DNA from: Rs1 sp038900335
GTDB taxonomy: Bacteria > Pseudomonadota > Gammaproteobacteria > Pseudomonadales > Balneatricaceae
Length of the DNA stretch: 64,000 bases
Direction: 5' to 3'
NCBI GenBank assembly: GCA_038900335.1
Contig: JBBMRB010000009.1
Coordinates: forward strand, 89,351-153,350
Part shown: positions 1 through 8,301 of the stretch, one piece after another
Position numbering within the stretch: position 1 is the stretch's first letter
Layout: every line of letters starts with the position of its first letter
Notes under the pieces: model-generated
Databases searched by the model: none
Seen by the model: the letters and a program-made list of their open reading frames with translations, nothing else
What the model was told of the DNA's origin: nothing
Program-made: the position numbers and the translations under genes

Positions 1-24
1 TAACGCCTTTGGTCAGCCCCTAGT
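1..24 (-). other. possible attC right end at the window edge
   Basis: On the minus strand the window ends in GGGGCTGACCAAAGGCGTTA, which finishes in the GGCGTTA typical of the right core box of integron attC sites. It lies downstream of the broken DUF2971 gene, where a cassette recombination site would be expected. The matching left half is not evident in the preceding 70 bases and the site is cut by the window edge, so this is only suggestive. Confidence 0.3.
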
Positions 25-91
25 TTTCTATTCTCATAATAATTTTCAAACAAAAGTATCACTAAAGTAGTACTTGCTGGCCAGCTGGGAA

Positions 92-587
92 TTACAACAA
101 ACCAGAGTGGGTAAACTCAAACATACAACCAGTATGATTGTCACCGTAATGCGCCCACATTAAATCATTATTATCATCTTCGGACAGACAAATAATTCTT
201 AAGTCTCCATTATTGTATTCCTCAGTATGTTCCCTCAACACTTCTTCGGTATCTATTATTGGTAAGTCAATCGAAGTCAATTTAATAATAAGGCTTTGCT
301 TTGTATCTCCTTGTTTTATTAGACATTTAACTAACTAAATAAACAAGAAGATTAGAATTGTGAGAAAGAGGCTCAACCAAAGAAAGATCTTCAAAAGCAA
401 TATCAATTATATTATTTAAATATTCGTGTTTCCCTTCATTTATTGTTGGAGAGAATAATGGCATTCTTTGTAATTCGCTAAGATCATTAAATGTACTTGG
501 GCATGACCAGCGCAAGCGTTGAGATTCAAGTACTAACTCAGCAGTTTCTGAACTCATATATTTGTATAAAAATTGAAGCGCTTCCAT
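92..587 (-). pseudogene. broken DUF2971 family gene
   Basis: Two minus-strand fragments belong to one family. Fragment 587-327 (86 aa) opens with LYKYMSSE...LRWSCPSTFNDL, the N-terminal signature of DUF2971 proteins. Fragment 280-92 (62 aa) holds CLSEDDNNDLMWAHYGDNH, the central signature of the same family. The fragments are in different frames, are separated by 46 bases containing stops, and together give only about 148 aa, whereas family members are usually 200 aa or more. The C-terminal part is also missing. I infer an inactivated gene with a frameshift and internal loss. It sits directly after an attC-like site, so it looks like a decayed integron cassette. The function of the family is not established. 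Confidence 0.7.
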
Positions 588-610
588 AAACTCTTCAAGT
601 TTCGATAATG

Positions 611-710
611 GCTAACGCCGTTTTAAGCGGCAAATTGCAGTTAGCTAAAATAAGTGAGGCACGAACCAAAAGCCAACTGTTATTTGTCCTATTGAGTGAC
701 TTGTTATAAG
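611..710 (-). other. attC-like integron recombination site
   Basis: Read on the minus strand, the site starts at the stop codon of the lipoprotein gene with CTTATAACAAGTCAC and ends with AAAACGGCGTTAGCC. The inner arms form an imperfect palindrome: GGACAAATAACAGTTGGC pairs with GCTAACTGCAATTTGCCGC, with the offset bases that attC folding requires. Length is about 100 bases. The layout (gene, stop codon, attC, next gene about 25 bases later) is that of a cassette array transcribed leftward. Similar sites are typical of chromosomal integrons of marine gammaproteobacteria. No integrase gene is visible in this window. Confidence 0.72.
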
Positions 711-711
711 C

Positions 712-1068
712 CTATTTCCACTTTACAACAGCATTTGCTTGGCATGATGTGATACCAGAAAAACCATTACGTCCCATAGAAAATCGTATACGTTGCTCAT
801 TCACAGGTTGAATTTCTTTACCTGTTTTATCTGAATACTCCCAAGCAATAGCAGTTAGCTGACTTTTACAAGCTGTAGCCACTGCATCGCTTTCTGGAAT
901 AAATTGGTATCTAGAATAATAAACTGCAATTACAAAGCCATCGTCTCGTTTTTCTACACCATACTCAGTATCTTTATCGTATGTAGATAAAGATATATTT
1001 GTGTGACTTACCGGTGTTGCACACCCTAACAATAAGAGGCTTAAAGTCATTAAAATAGCAAATTTCAT
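712..1068 (-). CDS. small lipoprotein carried on a cassette
   Basis: 118 aa. The N-terminus is a lipoprotein signal (hydrophobic stretch at residues 3-14, then LLGC with the lipidated Cys at residue 16). The mature part is hydrophilic, has a second Cys pair (about residues 67 and 108) and is not a family I recognise. Minus-strand GGGGTTCC just before the ATG can serve as ribosome binding site. The stop codon touches an attC-like site, and a second recombination-like sequence (GCTGTTATAAGCC) lies just before the gene, so it reads as the single gene of an integron cassette of about 480 bp. Its role is unknown; it probably sits in the cell envelope. Confidence 0.6.
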   Translation of the reverse strand: MKFAILMTLSLLLLGCATPVSHTNISLSTYDKDTEYGVEKRDDGFVIAVYYSRYQFIPESDAVATACKSQLTAIAWEYSDKTGKEIQPVNEQRIRFSMGRNGFSGITSCQANAVVKWK

Positions 1069-1083
1069 CGGAACCCCTTTGAG

Positions 1084-1142
1084 GCTTATAACAGCGTATT
1101 AGGTGGCCTATTGGCGTGTTTAAATACAGCCACTAGTCACCT
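1084..1142 (-). repeat. imperfect palindrome at the cassette boundary
   Basis: Minus-strand AGGTGACTAGTGGC (1142-1129) is answered by GCCAATAGGCCACCT (1115-1101), an imperfect inverted repeat with unpaired bases. It is followed by ACGCTGTTATAAGCC, which resembles the end of an attC site and the sequence found at the start of the next site (GCTTATAAC). It may be a degenerate attC, an attI remnant or simply a terminator-like hairpin. No left core box is seen. Confidence 0.35.
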
Positions 1143-1320
1143 ATCACTTTTTCTACATTAATATAATTGTACTTTTATCCTTATCTTTTAAGTTATTACG
1201 AGCATTATTTAAAAATGCTAGTGTGGTAAACGACCTGTTGCTTGCTAATAGTAAGGGCTTTACAAAAACATAGTTGCTAACTGTAAAAACAGTGTAAGAC
1301 ATGGAGTTTTATATAAGGAA

Positions 1321-1455
1321 ATGAGCTTTTTTAATCTTTATGAATATGCAAAGAGAATAATTTTAACACGACTGATGCCAGCTAAGCCACAGCATTCTTT
1401 TGATCGCAGTTATCCCATTACACCTAATGGACCAAGGCTTATATTAACGATATAG
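1321..1455 (+). pseudogene. 44-codon open frame, possible gene remnant
   Basis: A short plus-strand frame begins at an ATG with AAGGA too close upstream to be a good ribosome binding site. It encodes 44 residues, rich in basic amino acids. A second frame, shifted by two bases, continues for about 22 codons (VNKSPVIKVEPINADTF...) to a TGA near 1524. The pair could be a short frameshifted gene or noise. I do not recognise the protein. Apart from this, the interval 1143-1548 shows nothing I can name. Confidence 0.15.
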
Positions 1456-1548
1456 TCAATAAATCACCTGTTATCAAAGTCGAGCCTATCAATGCTGACA
1501 CATTCTTCGCTAAGAAAACTTGAGTGCTGATTGTGAGTACATAGACTT

Positions 1549-1797
1549 TTACATAAAACGGTTTAGGCTGCCGATAAATAAAAATATACCGGCAATCATT
1601 AATAATTTTTTGGTAAGCTCTGGCAGTATCGATACCTCACCATGATCCTTTGCATAAATATCACCAGTTAAACCAATAATAATAGCGACAGGGGAGATAA
1701 ACAAAAATGTGGCTAGAAAAAACCATCGCCATCTATACCACGCAATTTCACTCTCAACAATATCTAGTGTCTTTTCGTCTTTCAGCTCTTGGTCCAT
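1549..1797 (-). CDS. small membrane protein of unknown function
   Basis: 82 aa with a charged N-terminus (MDQELKDEKTLDIVESE), then two likely membrane segments: about residues 26-45 (FFLATFLFISPVAIIIGL) and 64-80 (LLMIAGIFLFIGSL). The minus-strand sequence TAGAGATAAATC before the ATG gives a modest ribosome binding site. I do not recognise the family. It is same-stranded with the two cassette genes to its left, but no attC-like site adjoins it, so membership of the array is not shown. The sequence 1811-2025 to its right holds no gene that I can support. Confidence 0.5.
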   Translation of the reverse strand: MDQELKDEKTLDIVESEIAWYRWRWFFLATFLFISPVAIIIGLTGDIYAKDHGEVSILPELTKKLLMIAGIFLFIGSLNRFM

Positions 1798-2025
1798 GAT
1801 TTATCTCTAGTAAATGTGGTTGTTTTTTAAAAGTGTGGCATATATGACAGCGTTCTAATGGTTTTTAAGCTTATGGTGTGCGTTAAATAATGTGAACAAG
1901 TAAGAACTTAGTGTAGCTAACAAGTGGATAATATGCTGTCTCTACTTTTTATTAATATGTAACAGAATACTTAGATTTAAGTGCCCTTAGGTTTAGTATC
2001 CTTAAGTTTATGTATCTGGCTAAGG

Positions 2026-2058
2026 CGCCTTATATGTTTTTGATCAGTATATAAGGCG
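2026..2058 (-). terminator. hairpin after the ABC permease gene
   Basis: Perfect 10-bp arms CGCCTTATAT (2026-2035) and ATATAAGGCG (2049-2058) enclose a 13-base loop, immediately downstream of the permease stop codon. On the transcript side the hairpin is not followed by a clear U-run, so it may act as a 3' stabilising stem rather than an intrinsic terminator. Confidence 0.4.
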
Positions 2059-2064
2059 TATTGG

Positions 2065-3039
2065 TTAAGCTTTTTTACGCTTTTGGGCATCTAATAGTAC
2101 AGCGCCGATAATAATCATTCCCTTGATGATTTGCTGCCAATATGGATCAACACCTAACATGTTAAGGCCTTTATTCATAACGCCGATAATCAAAGCGCCA
2201 ACGATGCACATAGGGACAGAGCCAACTCCGCCAGCAAGTGATACACCGCCAATAACAGCTGCAGCAATGGCATCAAGCTCCCACATGTTGCCAAACGTAG
2301 GGTTACCTGCATAAGCTCTAGAAGTAAGCATGGCACCGGCTAAACCTGCTAATACACCGCATAGAACGTAGACTTTTACTAAAGTAATTTCAACGTTAAC
2401 ACCACAGATTTTTGCTGTATTGATATTGCCACCTATTGCATAAACATGACGGCCAAATGTTCTTCTGCTCATCATGGTATGGCATACAATGGCAACTACG
2501 ATATAGATAATAACTAAACCCGGTACGCCAAATACAGATGAGCCGGCTATAGAGGTAAATGCGTCAGAGCTTGCATCAACAGGGCGGCCATCGCTGAATA
2601 ATTGAGCAAAGCCACGAGCCGCCGTCATCATCCCCAGTGTTGCTATAAACGGCGGAATGCGGCCATAAGCTGTTATCGTACCGTTGATTAGGCCACAGAA
2701 ACCGCCTACTAGCATAGCGCCGCCAAAAGCGACTAAGGCCATGCCGTAGCCTTCAGTGCCCGTGACAATTGTTGCGGCAAAGACGGAGGCGAGAGCCACA
2801 ATGGAGCCTGTCGATAGGTCAATACCTGCTGTCACGATCGCAAAAGTAACGCCTATTGCGATAATACCAAACATGGAAACCTGCTCTAGAATACTGAGAA
2901 TATTCCTAAAAGAAGCAAAGCCATCAATCTTAAGTGATAAAGCGCCGAACAGTAAGATGAGTATCAACACCATTCCATATTTATTAAAAAAAACCGAGAA
3001 ACCAGTTTTTCGAACAGCATTCATTGTATTCGCTATCAT
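2065..3039 (-). CDS. ribose/inositol-type ABC transporter permease
   Basis: 324 aa, an inner-membrane permease of the RbsC family with about eight to ten hydrophobic segments. ITAGIDLSTGSIVAL (about residues 69-83) is the family's conserved cytoplasmic-loop signature, and AVIGGVSLAGGVGSV lies near residue 265. The start has GTTAAGGAAAAATAATA before ATG, a good ribosome binding site. It is the last gene of a three-gene operon after the binding protein and the double ATPase. Because the operon lies beside iolC, iolG and iolB, myo-inositol is the likely substrate (as for IatP-type permeases), but ribose or another sugar cannot be excluded from sequence alone. Confidence 0.85.
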   Translation of the reverse strand: MIANTMNAVRKTGFSVFFNKYGMVLILILLFGALSLKIDGFASFRNILSILEQVSMFGIIAIGVTFAIVTAGIDLSTGSIVALASVFAATIVTGTEGYGMALVAFGGAMLVGGFCGLINGTITAYGRIPPFIATLGMMTAARGFAQLFSDGRPVDASSDAFTSIAGSSVFGVPGLVIIYIVVAIVCHTMMSRRTFGRHVYAIGGNINTAKICGVNVEITLVKVYVLCGVLAGLAGAMLTSRAYAGNPTFGNMWELDAIAAAVIGGVSLAGGVGSVPMCIVGALIIGVMNKGLNMLGVDPYWQQIIKGMIIIGAVLLDAQKRKKA

Positions 3040-3127
3040 TATTATTTTTCCTTAACTTATAAGTTCGAATTATTATTGTTGGAGTTTTATTATCAGGAGA
3101 TCTAGTATCTTCAATGCTTTATTAGTG

Positions 3128-4633
3128 TTATTTATCACCATGATCACCTGCTGCCATTTCAAGAATAATTTCTTGGGTAGCGTCGACACGGTCGATAATA
3201 CCGGTCTCTTTTCCTTCGGCCATCACCATAATGCGATCACTGAGTGCTAAGAGCTCTAACATTTCAGATGAAATAATAATAATGGCTTTTCCTGCTTTCG
3301 CTAATTCTATAATGAGTTTATAAATTTCAGCTTTAGCGCCAACATCGATGCCTTTTGTCGGCTCATCAAGAATTAAAATGTCGGGCTCTAATAGTAACCA
3401 CCGTGCGATAAGCACTTTCTGTTGGTTGCCACCCGATAAGTTTTCGATAATCGTATCTACAGATGGCGTTTTAATTCTTAGCTGTTTTTTCTTTTGATTA
3501 GCAACAGCTGTTGCTAACTTGTCAGAAACAAGTCCGCTTTCTAAGTAAGGTAATAAATCAGGCATAATCATATTATCCGTCACACTCATATTGAGCATTA
3601 AGCCTGTTTTTTTTCTGTCCTCAGTAACAAATCCAATACGGTGCTTAATGGCATCCATTGGTTGTTTTATCTCTGTTTTTTCTCCGTGGATGATTATCTC
3701 GCCTGATTCAGCTGGGTGATAACCAAAAATAGCTTCAACAATTTCACTGCGCCCTGAGCCTACTAACCCGGCAATGCCAAAAACTTCTCCCTTTTTCACA
3801 TCAAAGTTAATATTTTCAAATTTTCCAGGTAAGCTTAGATTTTTAATTTCGAGTAATGTATTACCAATATCAACAGTGTCGCGGGTGAACATTTCATTCA
3901 TTTCACGACCAACCATCATGTTGATCATTTCTTCTTTGGTTATATCAGCGGTCTTCCTTGTACCTATATATTTTCCGTCGCGGATCACTGAAACTTCATC
4001 ACATAACTCAAATACTTCACCTAATTTATGAGAAATATAGATAATGGCAATGCCACGTTCTTGAACAGTTTTAACAATTTTATACAGACGATGCACTTCT
4101 GATTCGGTTAACGCAGTCGTTGGCTCATCCATAATGATGATTTTTGCATCGTATGAAACGGCGGTCGCTATAGCTAATAGTTGCGCTTGAGCAACAGAGA
4201 CGTCACTCATTAATACATCGACGTCCATTGGAATCCCAAGGTCTTCCAAAACCTTAGTCGTCTGAGCAGCCATTTTTTTCTGATCCATTAAAAAGCCTTT
4301 ATTAATCTCTCTGCCAAGATAAAAATTATCTGTGATAGATAAATTAGCTGAGGGGCTAATTTCTTGAGGAACCATTGCTAGGCCTGAGTGAATAGCATCT
4401 ATAGGGGAGCCAGGTTGGAATGTTTTGCCATCTAAAAGAACGACTCCCCCCTCATCAGGTGTGTAAATTCCGTAAAGAATTTTCATTAGTGTCGATTTGC
4501 CCGCACCGTTTTCTCCCATAAGAGCATGTATACTGCCCTTGCGAACACGCAGATTAACATTGTCTAAAGCCTTAACCCCTGGAAAGGTTTTGCTGACGTC
4601 TTTCATTTCTAGAATATAATTTGAGTTACTCAC
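3128..4633 (-). CDS. sugar ABC transporter ATP-binding protein, two domains
   Basis: 501 aa, the usual length for RbsA/MglA-type ATPases. The first nucleotide-binding domain has Walker A GENGAGKST near residue 40, a degenerate signature (DVSVAQAQLLAIATA) and Walker B IIIMDEPTTALTE. The second has a non-canonical P-loop GLVGSGRSE near residue 292, signature LSGGNQQKVLIARWL and Walker B ILILDEPTKGID. Such asymmetry is normal for this family. It powers import by the permease encoded 88 bases downstream. The binding-protein gene is upstream, separated by 143 bases that contain a stem-loop. Substrate is inferred from context as inositol or a related polyol or sugar. Confidence 0.9.
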   Translation of the reverse strand: MSNSNYILEMKDVSKTFPGVKALDNVNLRVRKGSIHALMGENGAGKSTLMKILYGIYTPDEGGVVLLDGKTFQPGSPIDAIHSGLAMVPQEISPSANLSITDNFYLGREINKGFLMDQKKMAAQTTKVLEDLGIPMDVDVLMSDVSVAQAQLLAIATAVSYDAKIIIMDEPTTALTESEVHRLYKIVKTVQERGIAIIYISHKLGEVFELCDEVSVIRDGKYIGTRKTADITKEEMINMMVGREMNEMFTRDTVDIGNTLLEIKNLSLPGKFENINFDVKKGEVFGIAGLVGSGRSEIVEAIFGYHPAESGEIIIHGEKTEIKQPMDAIKHRIGFVTEDRKKTGLMLNMSVTDNMIMPDLLPYLESGLVSDKLATAVANQKKKQLRIKTPSVDTIIENLSGGNQQKVLIARWLLLEPDILILDEPTKGIDVGAKAEIYKLIIELAKAGKAIIIISSEMLELLALSDRIMVMAEGKETGIIDRVDATQEIILEMAAGDHGDK

Positions 4634-4748
4634 AATATTTCTTCTTTTTATTGAGTAGTTACGTAAATTACGAGTGTGCTAATTAAAAATCACTTAAACC
4701 TAATCCACTATTTATTGAGTAAATTTACGTTTACCAGAGAATGTTAAT

Positions 4749-4769
4749 AAGGGAGATAGAATCCCCCTT
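4749..4769 (-). terminator. stem-loop between binding protein and ATPase genes
   Basis: Minus-strand AAGGGGGAT (4769-4761) pairs with ATCTCCCTT (4757-4749) around a three-base loop with one mismatch, just after the stop codon of the binding-protein gene. Hairpins at this place in sugar ABC operons commonly protect the upstream message or attenuate readthrough, giving more binding protein than ATPase. No long U-run follows. Confidence 0.5.
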
Positions 4770-4776
4770 GCCTAGA

Positions 4777-5715
4777 TTAGTATTTGTCGATGTATTCTTG
4801 TTTTTGTTCTGTTTTAACTAGTTCAAAGGGAATCCAGTTCATTTTGGTGACTTTTTCACCTTTTGCTAATTTATAGGCAATTTCAGCGCCGCTATAGCCT
4901 TGCCCTGTAGCGCTTTGAAATACCGTTGTGTCTAGGCCTTTGCCAAGATACTCTAAGGCATCAGGTGTTGCATCTACGCCTGAGATAATAAGATCAGCAT
5001 CTGTTTTGCCTGCTTTTCGTGCGGCCAATAATGCACCAATAGCCATTTCATCATTGTTTGCTACAATGACGTTAATTTCTGGATGTGCTTGCAGTAAATC
5101 TTCAACAATTTGTAATGCTTTTGCCCTATCCCAGCGTCCTTCCTGTTCTGCAACAATTTCGATATTCGGATATTTTTCAAATACTTGCTTATTACCTGCA
5201 GTACGATTGATTTGGGCTTCGTGACCTAGCGCCCCTAGCAATAAAGCTACTTTGGCAGGCTTGCCATCTAGAAGCCCGACAACACTTTCACCCTGTATGA
5301 TGCCAGCTTGTATAGAATCAGACCCTACATAAGCATCGATTTTTGCCAATGTTTTATCATCGGGAGCTCGGTTAACGATAACTAAAGGTATGCCTGCTCT
5401 ATTAGCTTTGCTAGCGATAGGTTTTACAACTGATATATCGGTTGGCACAACTAACAGAGCACCAACATTTGCATCTATAAAGTTATCAACGTCATTTAAC
5501 ATTTTGCTTGGGTCGTCATTGGCATCGGTTAATTTGATAGTGACATCTGCATGCTTGCTATCAAAATCACGTACGCCTTCGAAAAGGTAACTCATCCATT
5601 TATCGGCAAAAGATGGCATAGGGGCACCAATAACCATGGTATCGGCTAGGGCAATGTTTGCGGTGGAAGTTAGTATAGCAGCGGTTAATAAGGTTTTTTT
5701 TATCATTTTTATCAT
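4777..5715 (-). CDS. periplasmic sugar/inositol-binding protein
   Basis: 312 aa, Peripla_BP_4 type of the ribose-binding family. Residues 1-24 form a signal peptide ending in ANIALA before DTMVIGAPMPSF. The body has the alternating Rossmann-like pattern of the family, with NDDPSKMLNDVDNFI and VPTDISVVKPIASKANRAGIP in lobe 1 and ANNDEMAIGALLAARKAG and SGVDATPDALEYL in lobe 2. AGAAGGTATAAA precedes the ATG at 5715 as a ribosome binding site. It is the first gene of the transporter operon. Two LacI-type operators lie 276-373 bases upstream. Neighbouring inositol genes suggest myo-inositol as ligand; this is inference. Confidence 0.87.
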   Translation of the reverse strand: MIKMIKKTLLTAAILTSTANIALADTMVIGAPMPSFADKWMSYLFEGVRDFDSKHADVTIKLTDANDDPSKMLNDVDNFIDANVGALLVVPTDISVVKPIASKANRAGIPLVIVNRAPDDKTLAKIDAYVGSDSIQAGIIQGESVVGLLDGKPAKVALLLGALGHEAQINRTAGNKQVFEKYPNIEIVAEQEGRWDRAKALQIVEDLLQAHPEINVIVANNDEMAIGALLAARKAGKTDADLIISGVDATPDALEYLGKGLDTTVFQSATGQGYSGAEIAYKLAKGEKVTKMNWIPFELVKTEQKQEYIDKY

Positions 5716-5990
5716 TTTATACCTTCTAATTACTTTGTTGTTTTTAGTTTGAATATATGCGTTGGTACACTTACTTTTAATTTAGCGTTCTATGCATCTA
5801 TCAAAGTGGTTGTATTAGTAGGTAGGTACCTAGCTATCCAACTTTATGGTTTACTGATAACCCCATCTCTGTTTGTAGGGCTTTGAAAGTTGCAATTAAA
5901 TATAACCCTCCTTAAGCTGAACGTAAACTTAAAATTTATTGTGTGTTATTAAGCTATATGTCGTTTTGATCATAAAGCACTCTATTAATA

Positions 5991-6004
5991 TGATAACGTT
6001 TTCA
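5991..6004. promoter_or_regulatory. LacI-family operator 1
   Basis: TGATAACGTTTTCA matches the 14-bp LacI/GalR-family operator pattern TGnAAnCGnTTnCA except for one position and has the central CG dyad. It lies in the 620-bp gene-free stretch 5716-6335, upstream of the minus-strand ABC operon. A second copy lies 84 bases away. No LacI-family gene is in the window. Confidence 0.55.
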
Positions 6005-6074
6005 TTAAGTCAACTCATAATTAACTTTTATGCGCTAATATGGTTCGTTTGTAGCTTCGTTGTGAGTGATTTGG

Positions 6075-6088
6075 TGCAAACGTTTTCA
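6075..6088. promoter_or_regulatory. LacI-family operator 2
   Basis: TGCAAACGTTTTCA fits the LacI/GalR-family 14-bp operator pattern at every defined position. It shares the core AACGTTTTCA with the site at 5991-6004. The 84-base spacing, about eight helical turns, would allow looping by a tetrameric repressor or binding of two dimers. Besides these sites I see nothing else in 5716-6289 beyond AT-rich promoter-like sequence. Confidence 0.6.
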
Positions 6089-6289
6089 AAAAAATATGTT
6101 ATATAATTGTCTTAGTCTTGTTTGGTGTAAATCGGTTGTATGGATATATCACTCTTATAGTTATAGTTATGGTTAAGTGTGTTATAAGTATCTGAAAAAT
6201 ATTGTTTTTATTTTTTTTATATAATATTTAGTGTTTGGCATGGCATTAGGGCAATTGAGCATAGCAGTACGTAATGTATTGCAAGTGAA

Positions 6290-6316
6290 TAAAAAGGTAG
6301 GCGTAAATTCGCCTAC
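6290..6316 (-). terminator. intrinsic terminator of iolC
   Basis: GTAGGCG (6297-6303) and CGCCTAC (6310-6316) form a perfect 7-bp stem with a six-base loop. On the minus strand it is followed by CTTTTT, the U-run of an intrinsic terminator. It lies 20 bases after the stop codon of iolC. Confidence 0.75.
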
Positions 6317-6335
6317 GTTTATACACTTTTATTGG

Positions 6336-8261
6336 TTAATCGCTATCGCGCCAGCTGCCAATTAGCTCCACATAATTAGCAGCGACAGCATCAATCAGTT
6401 GTTGATCGTTTATTTCTTGGCGTAACCATTGCCTGCTAGGTGTGCTAAAGATGGTACGGCCTATAGTGAACCCTTTACATATAGGGAAGCTTTTAGCTAT
6501 TTTAAAGCTCTGCTGTATTTCATCTTTCGGGGCATCTAAACCTAGCATTACAACCCCATTGCAATGGGGCGAGCGGTGCTCAATAATATCAGTCACTATT
6601 TGCCAAGTTTCCCTATTTAAACCAGGTAGTTTCCACCAATCAGGGCGCACGCCTAAATTGTATATTTGCTCCATCGCATCAGGAATTGTGCGGTCGTTGA
6701 TTTCCATATTTTCAGGAGGGATTAGCTCTAACAGTAATTGATGGCCCGATTGGCAGCAAGCACGATACAGCTCTACAATTTTTTGCTGTTGCGCACATAA
6801 TATGGCTGGTAGGTCATTAGGGTGATAGAACACTAAGCATTTTACGATATGTTCGCGTGGCCAGCTCCTTAATTTATCTCCTATTGATAAGCCGCCTTCA
6901 AATTCAAGTGGTCGTGATGATGGCTCTTCTACCGGCCTGCCTATCCACCAGTCTTTACCTGTTATTTGGTTAAGCGCGTGTTGGCCATAGGTATCGTCGA
7001 TCAGTACGGCTATATTTGATTGCGAATGAGCCGTGTTGGCACCTTGAATTGCCGCTGACACTAGTAGTGATTTTAATTGATGAATGCGCTGTGGATCTGC
7101 GTCTTCTTCTATCGCCATATCAAAGAATTGTTTGCGGTGATCAAAAGCCAAACCGTATATTTCATTTGAGCTTTTTGCCGGGCGTGTAGTGACTCGGTGT
7201 AAATAATTAAGCTCCTCGTCTAAATCAGGCCTGGCAATGGTGTCGCTATTCGCTAGATAGTAGTCAAGCTCTTCTATAGATGGGATCGCAGGTGCACAGC
7301 CATGGCGTGAAACAACTAAAGCCCCGCAAGCATTAGCGAAACTGGCGCAGGTTTTATAATCCTTATCTTGTAACCAACCACGTAGAAATCCTGAAATAAA
7401 GGCATCACCTGCACCTAGAACATTAAGTACATCAACAGTTACGCCTTGAAACGCAATAATATCTTGCATGCTATGAGGGATAGCACCATCAAGTACCGTA
7501 CAACCTAAAGGTCCCAGTTTGAGCACAATAGTGGCGGTACTTAATTCACGTATTTTTCGCAGTGCAGTGATAGTATCTGTCGAACCACCGCCAATGTGGA
7601 TTTCCTCTTCGGTACCCACTATTAAATCGCAATCAGGTAAAATAGTTTGAAAGTGGCTGGAGACATTTTGTGATGATATGAAGCGAGTTTCACCATCCCC
7701 TAAGCTGGTTAACCCCCAAAGAACAGGGCGGTAATCAATATCGATGATAACTTTTGTGCCAGCAGCTTTAGCATATTGAATAGCTTTTTTGCTGGCCGAA
7801 TAGGTTCCTGTTGTAGAAAAATGAGTCCCCGTAATCAGTAAAGATTTACTAGAGGCAATAAAATCAGGGTCAATATCCTCTTCGCTGATAGCCATGTCTG
7901 CACAATCTTGGCGATAGAAAATCAATGGGAACGTTTCGTTGTCTTTAATGCCTAAAACAACTAAGCCTGTCAACCGGTTAGGGTCAGTAGCGACATTGCT
8001 ATTATCGACACCAGCGCGAGCGAGCTCTTCACGAATAAACTCACCCATATGCTCGTTACCTACTCTGGTTAACATCGCAGATTTCAAGCCTAACCTTGCA
8101 GTACCTAAGGCAATATTGGCAGAAGATCCACCTAAATACTTGGAAAAGCTAGACATGTCTTGCAGTGAACTTCCTATTTGGTCGCCATAGAAATCAACAG
8201 CTGCTCGACCGAGACAAATAATATCAAGGGTTCTTTTTTGAATGGGTTTTCGTTGATTCAC
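6336..8261 (-). CDS. iolC: 5-dehydro-2-deoxygluconokinase fused to a DUF2090 domain
   Basis: 641 aa, twice the length of a simple IolC kinase. Residues 1 to about 335 are a PfkB/ribokinase-type kinase with GGSSANIALGTARLG near the N-terminus and the catalytic NVLGAGDAFISGFLRGW motif near residue 280. Residues 350-641 are a DUF2090 domain (LAFDHRKQFFDMA at its start, VMLGLDAP near the end), the fusion seen in proteobacterial IolC proteins. The kinase phosphorylates 5-dehydro-2-deoxygluconate in inositol catabolism. The C-terminal domain is thought to be aldolase-like and could replace IolJ; that is inference. The gene is transcribed away from iolR, so the shared promoter region probably contains the regulator's site. 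Confidence 0.9.
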   Translation of the reverse strand: MNQRKPIQKRTLDIICLGRAAVDFYGDQIGSSLQDMSSFSKYLGGSSANIALGTARLGLKSAMLTRVGNEHMGEFIREELARAGVDNSNVATDPNRLTGLVVLGIKDNETFPLIFYRQDCADMAISEEDIDPDFIASSKSLLITGTHFSTTGTYSASKKAIQYAKAAGTKVIIDIDYRPVLWGLTSLGDGETRFISSQNVSSHFQTILPDCDLIVGTEEEIHIGGGSTDTITALRKIRELSTATIVLKLGPLGCTVLDGAIPHSMQDIIAFQGVTVDVLNVLGAGDAFISGFLRGWLQDKDYKTCASFANACGALVVSRHGCAPAIPSIEELDYYLANSDTIARPDLDEELNYLHRVTTRPAKSSNEIYGLAFDHRKQFFDMAIEEDADPQRIHQLKSLLVSAAIQGANTAHSQSNIAVLIDDTYGQHALNQITGKDWWIGRPVEEPSSRPLEFEGGLSIGDKLRSWPREHIVKCLVFYHPNDLPAILCAQQQKIVELYRACCQSGHQLLLELIPPENMEINDRTIPDAMEQIYNLGVRPDWWKLPGLNRETWQIVTDIIEHRSPHCNGVVMLGLDAPKDEIQQSFKIAKSFPICKGFTIGRTIFSTPSRQWLRQEINDQQLIDAVAANYVELIGSWRDSD

Positions 8262-8301
8262 AGCTATCTCCTAGGTGATTTATTGAGCTTACGATAGAAA
8301 C

